DNA of 64,000 nt from Kazachstania africana CBS 2517 (GCF_000304475.1 NC_018940.1:1693400-1757399), one strand, 5' to 3'. Counted from the first letter of the stretch, positions 38,980 through 50,099 are shown. Numbers and translations are program-made. Notes: generated by a model from the sequence alone, not told the origin.

Positions 38980-39159
38980 TCAATTTTTGTAATTTTAATT
39001 GTAAATAATATTAGTACATGATCAGATATGAAATTTCGTTGTATTTGTAATACATTTCTCGATGTTTTTCCGTTAGGCAATTTTTGATTGTTAAATATTC
39101 GGTAAGGCAAACAATTTTTGACACGCAAAAATCCACTGAACAGTTCAGATTCAAGATAG

Positions 39160-39699
<540 letters not shown>

Positions 39700-39742
39700 G
39701 ATATTTAAACCTTTTATTTAATGATTTATATACATTTCGATT

Positions 39743-41161
39743 TTAAATTAATATTACATTATTATCTTTTGCTTTCCTCTTTCTAATCTGTCTTAAAGCA
39801 TCTCTTTTCTTATTTTTCATTTCCTTCATCCAAATACCTCTATTTTCCCAGAATTCATCTTCCCAATTATCGAGAATATTATTATTAGTTCTCTTAATTT
39901 TGCTTAATTGAGTTTGACCAACTAAGAAAGGTGAATTGAAATGTGGGAAAAATAGATGGTTCTTAGATTCTGGATTATTCTCTCTGATTGCTTCAGGCTC
40001 CCTTTCCATTATATCAGCAATTTGAGTTTCAGGAATGGTTTTAGATTCATCAATGTCATCATTTTTCTCATCCATCAGTTTAAAGGACGCTGCGGTGGTA
40101 TCAATTTGTTCTGGATTAAACAATGATCTCAATGTTTCAGTGTTGCTTGTAGTACTTTCTTTGATTTGGGTCGTTTCGGCATTCGAGAAGCCAAAAGTTG
40201 GCATAGGTTCATCTTCTCCCCCTTCTTCATCTTTTGCATCATCTTGCATATTGTACTCTTGATGGGTAGTGGAAACGTTTTGTGCCTCTAAGTATGACTT
40301 CTGCTCATTCATTCCTACAGTATCTTCTTCATGATCAGAGAAACCAAAAGCCTCCGCTTCATCAGAGTCTACCACTGCTACTGATTTGTCAAAATCGAAT
40401 CTAGATAATAAATCGGTTAAAACATCGTTATTCTTTTGCTTTTCTTCTTCAGATAGATGTTCTTCATCTTCGATATTGGTACCTTCATTTGATATAGTTA
40501 AAGTGGAGTTCTTATTCTCTTTATTAGGGAATTTTATCGAGTTCACTGACCTGGAATAATCTAAACGATCAACAATATGATCGTACCCGTTACGCCATTT
40601 ACCCCCAACAAACTTATAAACCAAGTCCATCAGTTCTTTATTCTTTTCATATCCCCAAAGTTTTGTCTTGTAACATTTGTAAACTTTTAGAGAACCATTG
40701 ACATTGACTCTGAAAGTCATACTTTTCAAGTGAAACTTTCGCCTTGGTGTCTTTCTAATCCTACCACTCAGTACCTGCCTTCTATCAGTCCAACTCATAT
40801 TTATATTTTTCATCTTTTTATAAAATTCCCAATTTTTTTGTTCAATGAACTTCTGTTTCTTTTCATTCTCAACTTTATCTTTCTCCAGTTGACTTTCCCA
40901 GTTTGACTCCCAGCTTGGTTTAGCCAAATCGATCTTGAGTTGATTACCTTTGAACTTCATATTATTAAATGTACTTTTCAGTTTTTGGAAATCCTTCTCA
41001 TCATTGAAGGACATATTTAAATAGGCAAAATTTGAATGTTTTTCGAATGAATCATCTTTACAAGATCCAAACTTCTGGAAACGAGAATGTAGGAACGCTA
41101 GAGAATCATCCAAGTTCTCATTCAGGTTACCGACAAATATACGTTTCGCAATACTGCCCAT
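39743..41161 (-). CDS. NOP8: Nop8, nucleolar 60S biogenesis factor
   Basis: The product has 472 residues, against 484 in S. cerevisiae. An RRM begins at residue 7 (RIFVGNLNENLDDSLAFLHSRF, then FAYLNMSF). Charged helices, long acidic stretches, a motif near GGEDEPMPTFGFSN, and a basic C-terminus (KKRDALRQIRKRKAKDN) follow. In yeast Nop8 binds Nip7 and is needed for early 60S assembly and correct 27S pre-rRNA. A canonical RRPE-PAC promoter pair sits upstream, which supports a ribosome biogenesis role independently of the protein sequence. It lies head to head with CTR9 as in YOL144W-YOL145C. Confidence 0.92.
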   Translation of the reverse strand: MGSIAKRIFVGNLNENLDDSLAFLHSRFQKFGSCKDDSFEKHSNFAYLNMSFNDEKDFQKLKSTFNNMKFKGNQLKIDLAKPSWESNWESQLEKDKVENEKKQKFIEQKNWEFYKKMKNINMSWTDRRQVLSGRIRKTPRRKFHLKSMTFRVNVNGSLKVYKCYKTKLWGYEKNKELMDLVYKFVGGKWRNGYDHIVDRLDYSRSVNSIKFPNKENKNSTLTISNEGTNIEDEEHLSEEEKQKNNDVLTDLLSRFDFDKSVAVVDSDEAEAFGFSDHEEDTVGMNEQKSYLEAQNVSTTHQEYNMQDDAKDEEGGEDEPMPTFGFSNAETTQIKESTTSNTETLRSLFNPEQIDTTAASFKLMDEKNDDIDESKTIPETQIADIMEREPEAIRENNPESKNHLFFPHFNSPFLVGQTQLSKIKRTNNNILDNWEDEFWENRGIWMKEMKNKKRDALRQIRKRKAKDNNVILI

Positions 41162-42066
41162 GGTTTGATTTCTTGGTTGACTACAGTAAGTGTCTAATCT
41201 TAGAGCTATAATTACATCAAGTTTTTTTTTTGCACTACCTCATCTCATCGCTGAAATTTTTCAGATTCTGGTAAACCCATACCGCGCACTGGAGAGCCAA
41301 CACTATAACTGCAGTCAATACCAGTTAAACTCTAATCATTTCGATATATCTAGTAATGCATGGTTGCTCGTAGCAATTGGATTACGCGCCATTGTTGCAA
41401 TTCTGAAGTTTCGGTGCCCTCTCTTGCTTTTCGCTAGATAAAAAAGCTGCTACTCGATCAATCGCTGTAGCTAGTAGCACTTTGTCCAATAGGCACTGTT
41501 TACGCATGGGGAAAACGAGTGTACCAGATTGAAATGAAGGAATTTTCCAAAATGTTGCCTACCGATAGGAGGAATATGCGTTATTTAAGATTTTGTCATT
41601 AAGGCACTCTAATTCAGAACTTATAAATTATCCTCCTTCCAAAGAATTCAGCAAGAACAAGACATTAATATTGCTAAATCCAACGAGATTCGAAGTATTC
41701 CTCAGAAATCATCCATGAACTTTTATAAACCAGATGTATGAGTGACCAAACTGGTCAATTTTTGACACCAACCGTCGAAAACAGGAAGAATGAGTCTCCC
41801 AGAACACTCTAAAACCAAGCAAATCAATAAATTTCCTGATTATGAACATTCCCAAACCAATGGCTGCAAAGTATGAAAGTTCCAGAATACAAGCACAATT
41901 TGACAGTTTATTATGTGATGCCGACGCTCGTACTGTATGACTTCGAGTCGCACTTTTTGAAATCTCTCTTCCGAAATGAAAGAAAAAAACTTGGTTCAAG
42001 CTGAAATATACTGGTGAACAGCAATAAACAGGAAGACATCCGACTGAACAACGAGTACTGTTGATC
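41162..42066. other. NOP8-CTR9 divergent intergenic region
   Basis: There are 905 bases with the RRPE-PAC module near NOP8 and otherwise AT-rich sequence. A few short frames on either strand resemble nothing. No RNA gene was recognised. Confidence 0.55.
41239..41263. promoter_or_regulatory. PAC and RRPE elements of NOP8
   Basis: CTCATCTCATCGC at 41239-41251 contains two CTCATC cores, the reverse complement of the PAC core GATGAG; TGAAATTTTTCA at 41252-41263 directly beside it is an RRPE. The pair is about 80-100 bp upstream of NOP8, the position and order usual for ribosome biogenesis genes bound by Dot6/Tod6 and Stb3. Confidence 0.8.
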
Positions 42067-45000
42067 ATGGAAGACCCCAATACTGCCACTGAAAGTGCAT
42101 ACCCTTCCATGGAATGGCCAACCTCTTTGGATATTCCACTGAAGGCCTCTGAAGAATTAGTTAGTATTGACTTGGAAACCGATTTACCTGATAGCCCAAG
42201 CGATCTAAGAACTCTTCTAGTAGAAGAAAACTCGGATAAAGAACATTGGTTAAGTATTGCAATTGCATACTGCAATCAAAATAAAGTTATTGAAGGTATT
42301 CAATTGATAACTATGGCACTGGAAGTTTTCAGTCAAAGTAGCCAGGCTTCTTTACATACATTCTTAACATGGGCATATTTGAAATTAGCCAAACAGAATG
42401 AAGTCTCAAATCCAAAATTGAGGCAAGAAAACTTATCGAACGCGGAAAATCATTTAAAAGAAGCAATTACATTAGATCCTACTTGGGTTGGAAATATGTT
42501 GGCAACTGTTGAGTTGTACTATCAAAAAGGTCACTATGACAAAGCCTTAGAGACTTCTGATTTGTTCATGAAGAGTATTCAGGCAGAAGATCGTAGAACA
42601 GGTAAACAATCAAAGCTCAATTGTCTTTTCCTTTTAATGAGAGCAAAATTATTGTATCAAAAGAAAAACTACACCGCAAGTTTGAAACTCTTTCAAGAAT
42701 TGTTGGTGTCAAACCCGGTCCTGAGACCTGATTCGAGAATAGGTATTGGCTTATGTTTTTGGCATCTTAAAGATTATAATATGGCAATTAAGTCATGGGA
42801 AAGATCCTTAGAGATAAACAATAAAAATAACGTTGCATCTATACTGGTCATCTTAGGCAACTACCATAAGTCGTTAACCAACTCTGAAAATGATGAACAG
42901 TTCAAAGAGAATTTCACAAAAACATTGACAGACTTGAATTCTTTATTCGTGGATGGTTCACATAATAAAGAAAATCCTGCACTTCTGACATTGTTACAAA
43001 GTTATTATTATTTTAAAGCTGATTATCAAAAAGTTGTGGATATTTTTAACACAAAGATTGGGCCAAAAAAATCAAGTACAATAGACTCAATTTTATCGGA
43101 ATCCACATTTTGGACCGGTAGGGCATACTATGCTTTAAATGATTATCGTAGGGCGTTCTCATTCTTCCAAGAAAGTTTGAAGAAAAATGAAGATAACCTA
43201 TTGGCTAGATTCGGTGTTGGACAATCACAAATAAAAACAAATTTGGTTGAAGAAAGTATTTTGACTTTCGAGAATCTATATAAGACCAATGAAAATATCC
43301 AAGAACTCAATTACGTTTTAGGACTGCTTTACTCAGCAAAATGTTTGAACCATGACAATGCTACTTCATCTTCTATTCCAAATGACACAGACAATTACAT
43401 TTCAGGTAAAGAACAACAGAAATTGATTAATAAATCAATTCAGTATTTGGAGAAATATATAAAATTGACCAAAGCCAAAAAGAATCAACTAGTAGTACCA
43501 CGTGCATACCTCGTCATTTCACAACTATATGAGCTACAAAATAACTACAAGCAATCTTTGGAATACCTTACAGATGCAATGAGTGAAATTACTTTTGTTA
43601 ATGAAAAGAATGTATCACTCGAAGTTTTGAATAACCTAGCTTGTTTTTATTTCATCAACAACGATTTCGAGAAAGCTAACGAATACTTTAAAAAGGCGCA
43701 AGAAAGAGGCAGTAATGATGAAAGCTTGAAAATCACGCTAGATTTCAATATTGCAAGAACAATGGAATCGATAGGTGATATTAATAAATCTCGTTCCATA
43801 TACGAAGATATCTCAACAAAACATCCGCACTATTTATCGGCAAAAATCAGAGATCTTTATACTAAATTTGTTAATGACAATATTGATATTGAAGATGATA
43901 TGCTAAAATTGCAAAATGAAAATAAAGGTAACCTTGAATGCCGTGCATTTTATAGTTGGTATTTGAAAAATCAAGCAGATAAAGATGCCAGTAAAGAGAC
44001 TGATCATAACAAAGACACATTGGTCAAATATGATTCACACGACCTCTATGCATTAATTTCATTAGCTAACCTATATTGTACAATCGCTAAAGATGCGAAG
44101 AAACACCCTAACCCTAAGGAACAAGAGAAATCTAAACACTCATACCTCAAAGCCATTCAATTGTATCAAAAAGTCTTGCAGGTGGATCCTTTAAACGTCT
44201 TTGCAGCACAAGGTATTGCAATCGTATTTGCTGAAAGTAAACGTCTGGGGGCAGCATTAGAAATCTTCAGAAAAGTGAGAGACTCTATCAACAATTTCGA
44301 TGTTCATATTAACTGTGGTAACAGTTTATTAGAAATGCATGATTATCCAAAGGCTATAGAAACATATGAGTTTGTTTTAAACAAGTTCAATAATACCAGG
44401 GATAAAAAGGCGTACTTATTGAACCTCTTGGGTAAAGCATGGTATTCTAGAGGTATGAAAGACAAATCAATTGGCTTTTTACAAACATCTTTAAAAATTA
44501 CAAAAGAAGCCATTGTTGAAGAAACATCTGAAGAGAATATGAGAAAAAATACCAAGTTCCTCAATACACTGAAATTTAATATAGTTCTATTGGAATTCCA
44601 AATTGCCGAAATGTTTAGAAGATCACATGTGAAGGATCGCACAGTAGCTGCTTTGAAAAATTCTATTAATGGGTTAGATGAGTCTATCAAAATCTTAAAC
44701 GAAATAAAGGACTCAAAAGATTTTACCATTATATCGACCGAAGAATTAGAGCAACGTATCCAATTAGGTGAAACAACTATGAAAACCGCATTAGAACGTT
44801 GTTTAACTGAACAAAAAGAATATGAGACAACTCAAAATGAGAAATTAGCTCAGGCACTAAAATTGAAGAAAGAAAATGAAGAAAAAGAAAGACAAAGGAT
44901 AGCTAAAGAGGAGGAAGAAAAACGTCTGAAATTGGAGAAACAAAAAGAAGAATACAATAGGTTACAAGATGAAGCTCAAAAACTAATACAAGAGCGGGAG

Positions 45001-45354
45001 TCTGCTATAGTGAATGAAGATGAAGTATCTGATGATAAAGAGTTTGAAGGTGGAGGAGATGGTGCCAAGAAGTCTGATAAGATAAATAAGCGTGCTACTA
45101 ATAAAGAAGCTGGTGGTGAAAAGAAGAAAAGGAGAAAAACTAAGAAAACAGTTGGAGAAGGAAGAGATAATGAAGATGATGACGAAGAGGAAGAAGTTAA
45201 AGTTAAAAGTGGCAGAGGGAGGAAATCTGCATTATCTAGTGAATTCATTGAAGACTCCGATGACGAATTGGGAATAGAATCGAATGCGTCAGATGAAGAA
45301 GAGGAAGCTAAGGTTTCTGACGAAAATAATGACGATGATGACGGATTGTTTTAA
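42067..45354 (+). CDS. CTR9: Ctr9, TPR scaffold of the Paf1 elongation complex
   Basis: The product has 1095 residues, against 1077 in S. cerevisiae. Most of the chain is tetratricopeptide repeats (about 60-850; for example ALLYQKKNYTASLKLFQELL and VGLCFWHLKDYNMAIKSWERSL-like units). A long charged coiled coil follows (about 900-990), then a Lys/Glu tail with a basic RRKTKK patch and an acidic end. Ctr9 is the main scaffold of the Paf1 complex, which travels with RNA polymerase II and supports histone H2B ubiquitination and H3 K4 methylation. The ATG at 42067 is the first in frame and begins the conserved acidic N-terminus. Neighbours NOP8 and PSF3 match YOL145C. Confidence 0.95.
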   Translation: MEDPNTATESAYPSMEWPTSLDIPLKASEELVSIDLETDLPDSPSDLRTLLVEENSDKEHWLSIAIAYCNQNKVIEGIQLITMALEVFSQSSQASLHTFLTWAYLKLAKQNEVSNPKLRQENLSNAENHLKEAITLDPTWVGNMLATVELYYQKGHYDKALETSDLFMKSIQAEDRRTGKQSKLNCLFLLMRAKLLYQKKNYTASLKLFQELLVSNPVLRPDSRIGIGLCFWHLKDYNMAIKSWERSLEINNKNNVASILVILGNYHKSLTNSENDEQFKENFTKTLTDLNSLFVDGSHNKENPALLTLLQSYYYFKADYQKVVDIFNTKIGPKKSSTIDSILSESTFWTGRAYYALNDYRRAFSFFQESLKKNEDNLLARFGVGQSQIKTNLVEESILTFENLYKTNENIQELNYVLGLLYSAKCLNHDNATSSSIPNDTDNYISGKEQQKLINKSIQYLEKYIKLTKAKKNQLVVPRAYLVISQLYELQNNYKQSLEYLTDAMSEITFVNEKNVSLEVLNNLACFYFINNDFEKANEYFKKAQERGSNDESLKITLDFNIARTMESIGDINKSRSIYEDISTKHPHYLSAKIRDLYTKFVNDNIDIEDDMLKLQNENKGNLECRAFYSWYLKNQADKDASKETDHNKDTLVKYDSHDLYALISLANLYCTIAKDAKKHPNPKEQEKSKHSYLKAIQLYQKVLQVDPLNVFAAQGIAIVFAESKRLGAALEIFRKVRDSINNFDVHINCGNSLLEMHDYPKAIETYEFVLNKFNNTRDKKAYLLNLLGKAWYSRGMKDKSIGFLQTSLKITKEAIVEETSEENMRKNTKFLNTLKFNIVLLEFQIAEMFRRSHVKDRTVAALKNSINGLDESIKILNEIKDSKDFTIISTEELEQRIQLGETTMKTALERCLTEQKEYETTQNEKLAQALKLKKENEEKERQRIAKEEEEKRLKLEKQKEEYNRLQDEAQKLIQERESAIVNEDEVSDDKEFEGGGDGAKKSDKINKRATNKEAGGEKKKRRKTKKTVGEGRDNEDDDEEEEVKVKSGRGRKSALSSEFIEDSDDELGIESNASDEEEEAKVSDENNDDDDGLF

Positions 45355-45432
45355 GTCTTGTATTAATATAATTACGGTCAAATATCTAACTCTATATGTA
45401 TATATAACAAAAAAACTGTAAGAAATGCAGTG

Positions 45433-46065
45433 TTATTTGTGATACATCCATCTTTTTGCATCCTTATATGATTCATGAGCTTGTTTGTAGACTCTTTTTT
45501 CAAATTCGTCCAATGTAAGCAAGAATGTACTGTTATTGTTGTTACCCAGATTACCAGCATTTGTTGAATAAACTGTACTATTATCACCTGTGATATCTAT
45601 CTGTCGCTTTACATCTATTGTTACACTACTTGCATGATTATTGATTTCTTGAGCTCTTTGTAACATGAGTTCAGTGACGATAGCAGCCAATTCCTTATCG
45701 TTAAAGAGTGCAATCCATTTAATGGCCAATGCGAAAAAATGGGGACTAATTGAATGAACATCTAGTGATACCGGGTCTGCCTTTATAGCATTAATAACTT
45801 TAGCAGAGAATGCGTCTGGGGTCATCAATTCAACAAATGGTATAGATTCGGCATCGTCGAGCATCGTACCATCTTCCTGTACAGGATCTTCGCCTACAAT
45901 AGCCAATATTCTGGCCAACCATAGAGGTAGTAACAATTTTGAGTTGTTTCGTATAGGTTTACCAGGATTATTCTCTAGATAACCTAATCCAGGTATATCA
46001 TGCTTAAATTTACATGGAATTTCACAAGCATCTGTTAAAACGTCATCTATATCATAATATCCCAT
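45433..46065 (-). CDS. PSF3: Psf3, subunit of the GINS replication complex
   Basis: The product has 210 residues, against 194 in S. cerevisiae. It begins with the highly conserved MGYYDIDDVL and continues with EIPCKFKHDIPGLGYLENNPGKPI and LPLWLARILAI, all diagnostic of Psf3. GINS binds Cdc45 and Mcm2-7 to form the replicative helicase. The ATG at 46065 was chosen because the family consensus starts exactly there. The C-terminal third (after about 165) is Asn/Thr-rich and longer than in S. cerevisiae. It lies tail to tail with CTR9 and divergent from PEX11, as YOL145-YOL146-YOL147. Confidence 0.95.
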   Translation of the reverse strand: MGYYDIDDVLTDACEIPCKFKHDIPGLGYLENNPGKPIRNNSKLLLPLWLARILAIVGEDPVQEDGTMLDDAESIPFVELMTPDAFSAKVINAIKADPVSLDVHSISPHFFALAIKWIALFNDKELAAIVTELMLQRAQEINNHASSVTIDVKRQIDITGDNSTVYSTNAGNLGNNNNSTFLLTLDEFEKRVYKQAHESYKDAKRWMYHK

Positions 46066-47177
46066 CAGTAGATATATTTCACAAAGCTTGCTCCTACACA
46101 CAGGGACTTTAGTTAGCAGGTATACTTAGCATACTTTACGCGATCACTGCTAAATTTGACGATTAAAATAATACAGTTAACGCGTCACCCTGCCGCAACC
46201 CGGCCTTGATACAGAAATGATTATTTACCAATTGAATACATGTATATCGTTGAATATAGCATTTCAATTGATGGTATTATAGTAGGAGAATCTTCCTTGA
46301 CAACTATTTGAATACTTTCTGAACTCAACTGCCGGTAGAAGACATGTTGTCGTTCAAGGCAAGATGAGGAATTTTTCATATCGACAACGTTGTCACAGAC
46401 TAGCTTAACGGTGATTACATTAATGACTAAAGATGTATTAATATAGCAACCTCCATATACGATCCTCTAGACTCCATTTCTGGTCAATGTACAATTTCTG
46501 TTAATCTGTCTTGCACGTGAAGCATTTTTCGGTGATCTCAAGCAATTGCAGCTGACCAACTGAGGAGCGGCAAGAGTAGTGCAGATCATCATCGTTTGCA
46601 CTAGAGTTTAGCTCAGGGAACATCAGAGCTTTATTTATTGAAGTTATTGTGGCTGCAGGCATAAACCCATTTTTGACAGTATTATCGCCGACAACTGAAA
46701 TTCGCCTGCTTCATGACCTAAATTCGGCTGCAATGAAACGTCACGATTGGGAATATTTCTCAATAAAGATGCTTGACAATACGAGTAGCTCTACCAAAAT
46801 AAGACCATGCCCTAAATTCTCTACTTTCAGTTTCCCAATCTGCTTACAGGCGATGAAGACAAGGGTCAGTAAACCGGGTAAATAGATTCGTTAGGGTTTT
46901 AGGCTTAGGGCTGGATTAAGTCCTAAAAAAATGTCCGTCCGAAAGAAAGAGTAAAAGTTACCACAAATAGAAGGGAACCATAGACTTGATTTCCTCTCCA
47001 GGAAACTCTTTTTTTATTAAGGCTCCAGTTTACCGGAAACCGTTTATTTTATTAGCTCCGGAGTTGTATGGAATGGTTCTACATGATTCATTCAAATCAA
47101 ATGTATATATAAGGGAGGTTGATTGAGATATTCGGCAACACCTTAGCTCGGACCACTAAAACGCTACATTCAATACG
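46066..47177. other. PSF3-PEX11 divergent intergenic region
   Basis: There are 1112 bases. A Reb1-Tbf1-Tbf1 block sits at 46875-46912 and a CACGTG at 46514-46519. A TATA-like TATATATAAG near 47104 lies 74 bp before the PEX11 ATG. A 78-codon frame at 46649-46885 has no recognisable feature. No snoRNA could be identified, although a GATGATGA on the minus strand near 46585 resembles a C box. Confidence 0.55.
46875..46912 (+). promoter_or_regulatory. Reb1-Tbf1-Tbf1 module
   Basis: CGGGTAA at 46875-46881 is followed by TTAGGGTT at 46891-46898 and TTAGGGCT at 46905-46912. The two TTAGGG sites share orientation and are 14 bp apart. Reb1 and Tbf1 are general regulatory factors that exclude nucleosomes and can insulate. 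The block is about 270 bp before PEX11 and 810 bp before PSF3. Confidence 0.65.
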
Positions 47178-47873
47178 ATGGTTTGTGATACATTGGTATA
47201 CCATCCCACGGTAACTAAACTGATTAAATTCTTAGAAACTACTCAAGGTAGGGAAAAGATATTGAGATTGTTACAATATTTAAGTAGATTTCTAGCGGTA
47301 CAACAATCATCCATATATTACAGACAACTACAAGCACAATTCACCTTAATTAGGAAAGTATTGAGATTTTTGAAACCTTTAAATCATCTACAAGCGGCAT
47401 CGAAGTTTTATGATGATACAATTAGCCAAGATTACCTCGTGAGACTTTGTAATATTATTAAGAATTTAGGTTATGCTAGTTATTTATCATTCGATCAAAT
47501 TAATTTATTAAGAATGCTCAGAATTGTACCAAGTACTAATTTCACCACGGTAAAAGTACCACGTTATTGCAATTGGTTCTGGTTCATTGCGCTAATTAGT
47601 GGATTAACCTTAGATATTCGTAAGATTCAAATTAGCGAATTGAAATTGAACCAGAAAATTTCTAAAGATTCTATAGATAAAGAAAAAGACAGTATGAAAC
47701 ATATACTTTTAGAGAAGCACTCTGCCACTAGAAGATTGGTATGGGATTCACTGGATACGTTTATCGTCGCAAACAACTTAGGATTTTTTTCGAATAGAGA
47801 AGATTACGTTGCTTTGGCCGGTGTCGTCACGTCTCTACTCGGTCTACAGGACCTCTGGAAAGGTACTAAATAA
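47178..47873 (+). CDS. PEX11: Pex11, peroxisome membrane elongation and division protein
   Basis: The product has 231 residues, against 236 in S. cerevisiae. It begins MVCDTLVYHPTVTKLIKFLE, and has the amphipathic helix region EKILRLLQYLSRFLAVQQ that bends membranes, then KVLRFLKPLNHLQAA, a hydrophobic stretch (FWFIALISGLTLDI) and a C-terminal region with VWDSLDTFIVANNLGF. Pex11 drives peroxisome proliferation and is strongly oleate induced in S. cerevisiae through a CGG/CCG oleate element; here the nearest such pair has the wrong spacing. The position beside PSF3 matches YOL147C. Confidence 0.96.
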   Translation: MVCDTLVYHPTVTKLIKFLETTQGREKILRLLQYLSRFLAVQQSSIYYRQLQAQFTLIRKVLRFLKPLNHLQAASKFYDDTISQDYLVRLCNIIKNLGYASYLSFDQINLLRMLRIVPSTNFTTVKVPRYCNWFWFIALISGLTLDIRKIQISELKLNQKISKDSIDKEKDSMKHILLEKHSATRRLVWDSLDTFIVANNLGFFSNREDYVALAGVVTSLLGLQDLWKGTK

Positions 47874-48140
47874 ACGAGGTTGCTTCAAATAACACACTCT
47901 CTACATTAAATAGTTCGAATATCAAGTTCATCGTTTTACCAAATACATTAAATAAAATTAGTAACATTTTTATGTATTGCTATTTTTGAAATGCCGGGTA
48001 ATAACCAAAACAAAATCTCATCAAATATGAAATTCCAATTGTGAAAAAGCAAGAATGGCTTGCAAAAAGTTTCAATGAAACTATTGAAAAGGGTTAATCT
48101 ATAGCCATAGAGACAGTTAAAGAAGAAGCTGAAGTTTGAT

Positions 48141-50099
48141 ATGAACAACGATAACTCTTCCGTTGGCATCCCTGTTAATGTCGGCAGCAGTAGTACTGCT
48201 GTAAACGGAGGCCATGCTCTTCCTGTAAGTACAAGTCCGCCTACTGGTGGTCCCGTCAACATTAAACAAAAGACTGAAAGTAACACTAATCTTACCAATT
48301 TTTCCAGCTCTAATAATATGCCTAATTCACAGACGGCTTCTCTCAACAACTTGAGTCAGCAAATCCAGGCGCAATTACAACAACCAAATGTTACTCCACA
48401 ACAGAAACAAAGACTTTTATTGCAACAAAGAGCCATTCAACAACAGCGACAGCAACAGGCAATGCAAAATTATGAGAATCAGTTCTACCAATTGTTAACA
48501 ACTTTAAATAGGAAACCAAAAAGGTTGTATAATTTTGTTGAAGATACTGATTCTATATTAAAAAAATACGAACAATACAGACCAAGTTTTGAGTTCCATA
48601 TTTACGAAAACAACTACAAGATTTGTGCTCCTGCTAATACTAGATTACAAAAACAACAAAAATCTCCAGAAATTTCAAATAATGGGTTAGTACTGACAAA
48701 AAATAACGAAACTTTAAAAGAATTTTTAGAATATGTTGCGAGAGGTCGAATTCCAGAATCTATAATGGAAGTCCTGCGTGATTGCAATATTCAATTTTAT
48801 GAAGCGAACTTAATCCTGCAAGTCTATGACCATACAAATACAGTTGATATCGTACCTAAAGATCAGCAAGAAACGTCTCAAACAAAATCGGACTCCACCG
48901 ATTTAAGCCCTAAGAAAACACAGGAGGAAATGAATGCTGAACGAAATCAGTCGGATGTCAATACTTCAAAAGAACCATCTCATCAATCACAACAGCAACA
49001 GCAACAACAGAAAAGAGCCACAGCTTTTAAGCGACCCAGAGTGTATAGAACTTTACTAAAACCAAACGATCTAACAAACTACTACGATATGATGACATAT
49101 GCAGATCAAGCTAGATTTTCTGATCATATTTATCAGCAGCTAGAATCTGAAGTTTTAATATTAACGAAAAGAAACATTAACCTTGATGTCGATTTAAACC
49201 CTTATGAACACACAGATAAACTAGATCCTAATGATTTTGTTGAGCCTGTTTGGGACGCATCCAAACAAAAACTCGAATTTGTTCACAGAGAGGAATCAAA
49301 CGAAGATGGAACGAAAGGCAAAGTGGGACATATTGAAGAGCACGAAGATTTGCCACAACATAGTTCTAATTATGAACAACTAATGTTAATTATGAGCGAA
49401 AGAACTACAACTTCTACCAGTTCAACATTTGCGGCATCAATAGCCAGACAGGCTGCTGCCACTTCGCCGAACGTGTCAGGTGGTAGTAGTGGTTCAGCCT
49501 TGAACCGAACCGATAGTGGTTTTATATCAAGATCTAATTCCAATACAAGAAACGGAAATACCTCAGAAAACCAAGTTTCTATTGCTGCGGCTGCTGTTGC
49601 AGCTGCTGTCAGCTCTAACATGGGTAATGAGAATAATCAATTCAGTAGATTGAAATTCATCGAACAATGGAGAGTAAATAAGGAGAAAAGAAAGCAACAA
49701 CAGGCTTTGAATTTGAAAAACAATAATGGTATTGCTGCTATACCTTTCAATACTAAAATTTCAATGACTACACCGCTTACACCGGTGCAACAGCAGCTGT
49801 TACAACAAAAGCAACAAGCACAACAGTTACAAAAGCAAATGCAAAATGGTGACGGAAGCACTAGTGGGAAGGCTACACAAGCCAAGGGTAAACGTGGCCA
49901 AAATTCAAGTACTGATAAATCCAAAACTAAGAGACCACGAAAGACCAAGAAAACAGCAGATAGTGAAGAATCTTCCCAAACAAAAAAGAAAAAGGTCACT
50001 AAGAAGAAAGGGGCGGCTGGCTCAACATCTGTAGGCACACCAAATTCAATCAATACGTACACAGGATCCGCATCAGATAGTAACACACCGAACATTTAA
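48141..50099 (+). CDS. SPT20: Spt20/Ada5, structural subunit of SAGA
   Basis: The product has 652 residues, against 604 in S. cerevisiae. The N-terminal ~110 residues are Ser/Asn- and Gln-rich, followed by the Spt20 domain (about 115-420) with RPSFEFHIYENNYKICAP and NETLKEFLEYVARGRIPESI. A poly-Gln run (about residues 280-290) and an Ala-rich run (AAAAVAAAVSS) lie in or after it, and the C-terminus is Lys-rich with several KKK patches. Spt20 holds the SAGA coactivator complex together and without it the complex falls apart. CAA/CAG tracts are likely length-variable. The gene lies tandem behind PEX11 and tail to tail with DCP1, as YOL147-YOL148-YOL149. Confidence 0.94.
   Translation: MNNDNSSVGIPVNVGSSSTAVNGGHALPVSTSPPTGGPVNIKQKTESNTNLTNFSSSNNMPNSQTASLNNLSQQIQAQLQQPNVTPQQKQRLLLQQRAIQQQRQQQAMQNYENQFYQLLTTLNRKPKRLYNFVEDTDSILKKYEQYRPSFEFHIYENNYKICAPANTRLQKQQKSPEISNNGLVLTKNNETLKEFLEYVARGRIPESIMEVLRDCNIQFYEANLILQVYDHTNTVDIVPKDQQETSQTKSDSTDLSPKKTQEEMNAERNQSDVNTSKEPSHQSQQQQQQQKRATAFKRPRVYRTLLKPNDLTNYYDMMTYADQARFSDHIYQQLESEVLILTKRNINLDVDLNPYEHTDKLDPNDFVEPVWDASKQKLEFVHREESNEDGTKGKVGHIEEHEDLPQHSSNYEQLMLIMSERTTTSTSSTFAASIARQAAATSPNVSGGSSGSALNRTDSGFISRSNSNTRNGNTSENQVSIAAAAVAAAVSSNMGNENNQFSRLKFIEQWRVNKEKRKQQQALNLKNNNGIAAIPFNTKISMTTPLTPVQQQLLQQKQQAQQLQKQMQNGDGSTSGKATQAKGKRGQNSSTDKSKTKRPRKTKKTADSEESSQTKKKKVTKKKGAAGSTSVGTPNSINTYTGSASDSNTPNI

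Noticed and set aside
44100..44125. CCCTAACCCTAA resembling telomere or Tbf1 repeats
   Set aside because: It is in-frame coding sequence of CTR9 (His-Pro-Asn-Pro-Lys).
46500..46620. GATGATGA on the minus strand as a box C/D snoRNA near Tbf1 sites
   Set aside because: No matching D box and no terminal stem could be found by eye.
47034..47060. CGG/CCG pair resembling an oleate response element before PEX11
   Set aside because: The spacing is 21 bases; functional elements need about 15-18, so it is a near miss only.
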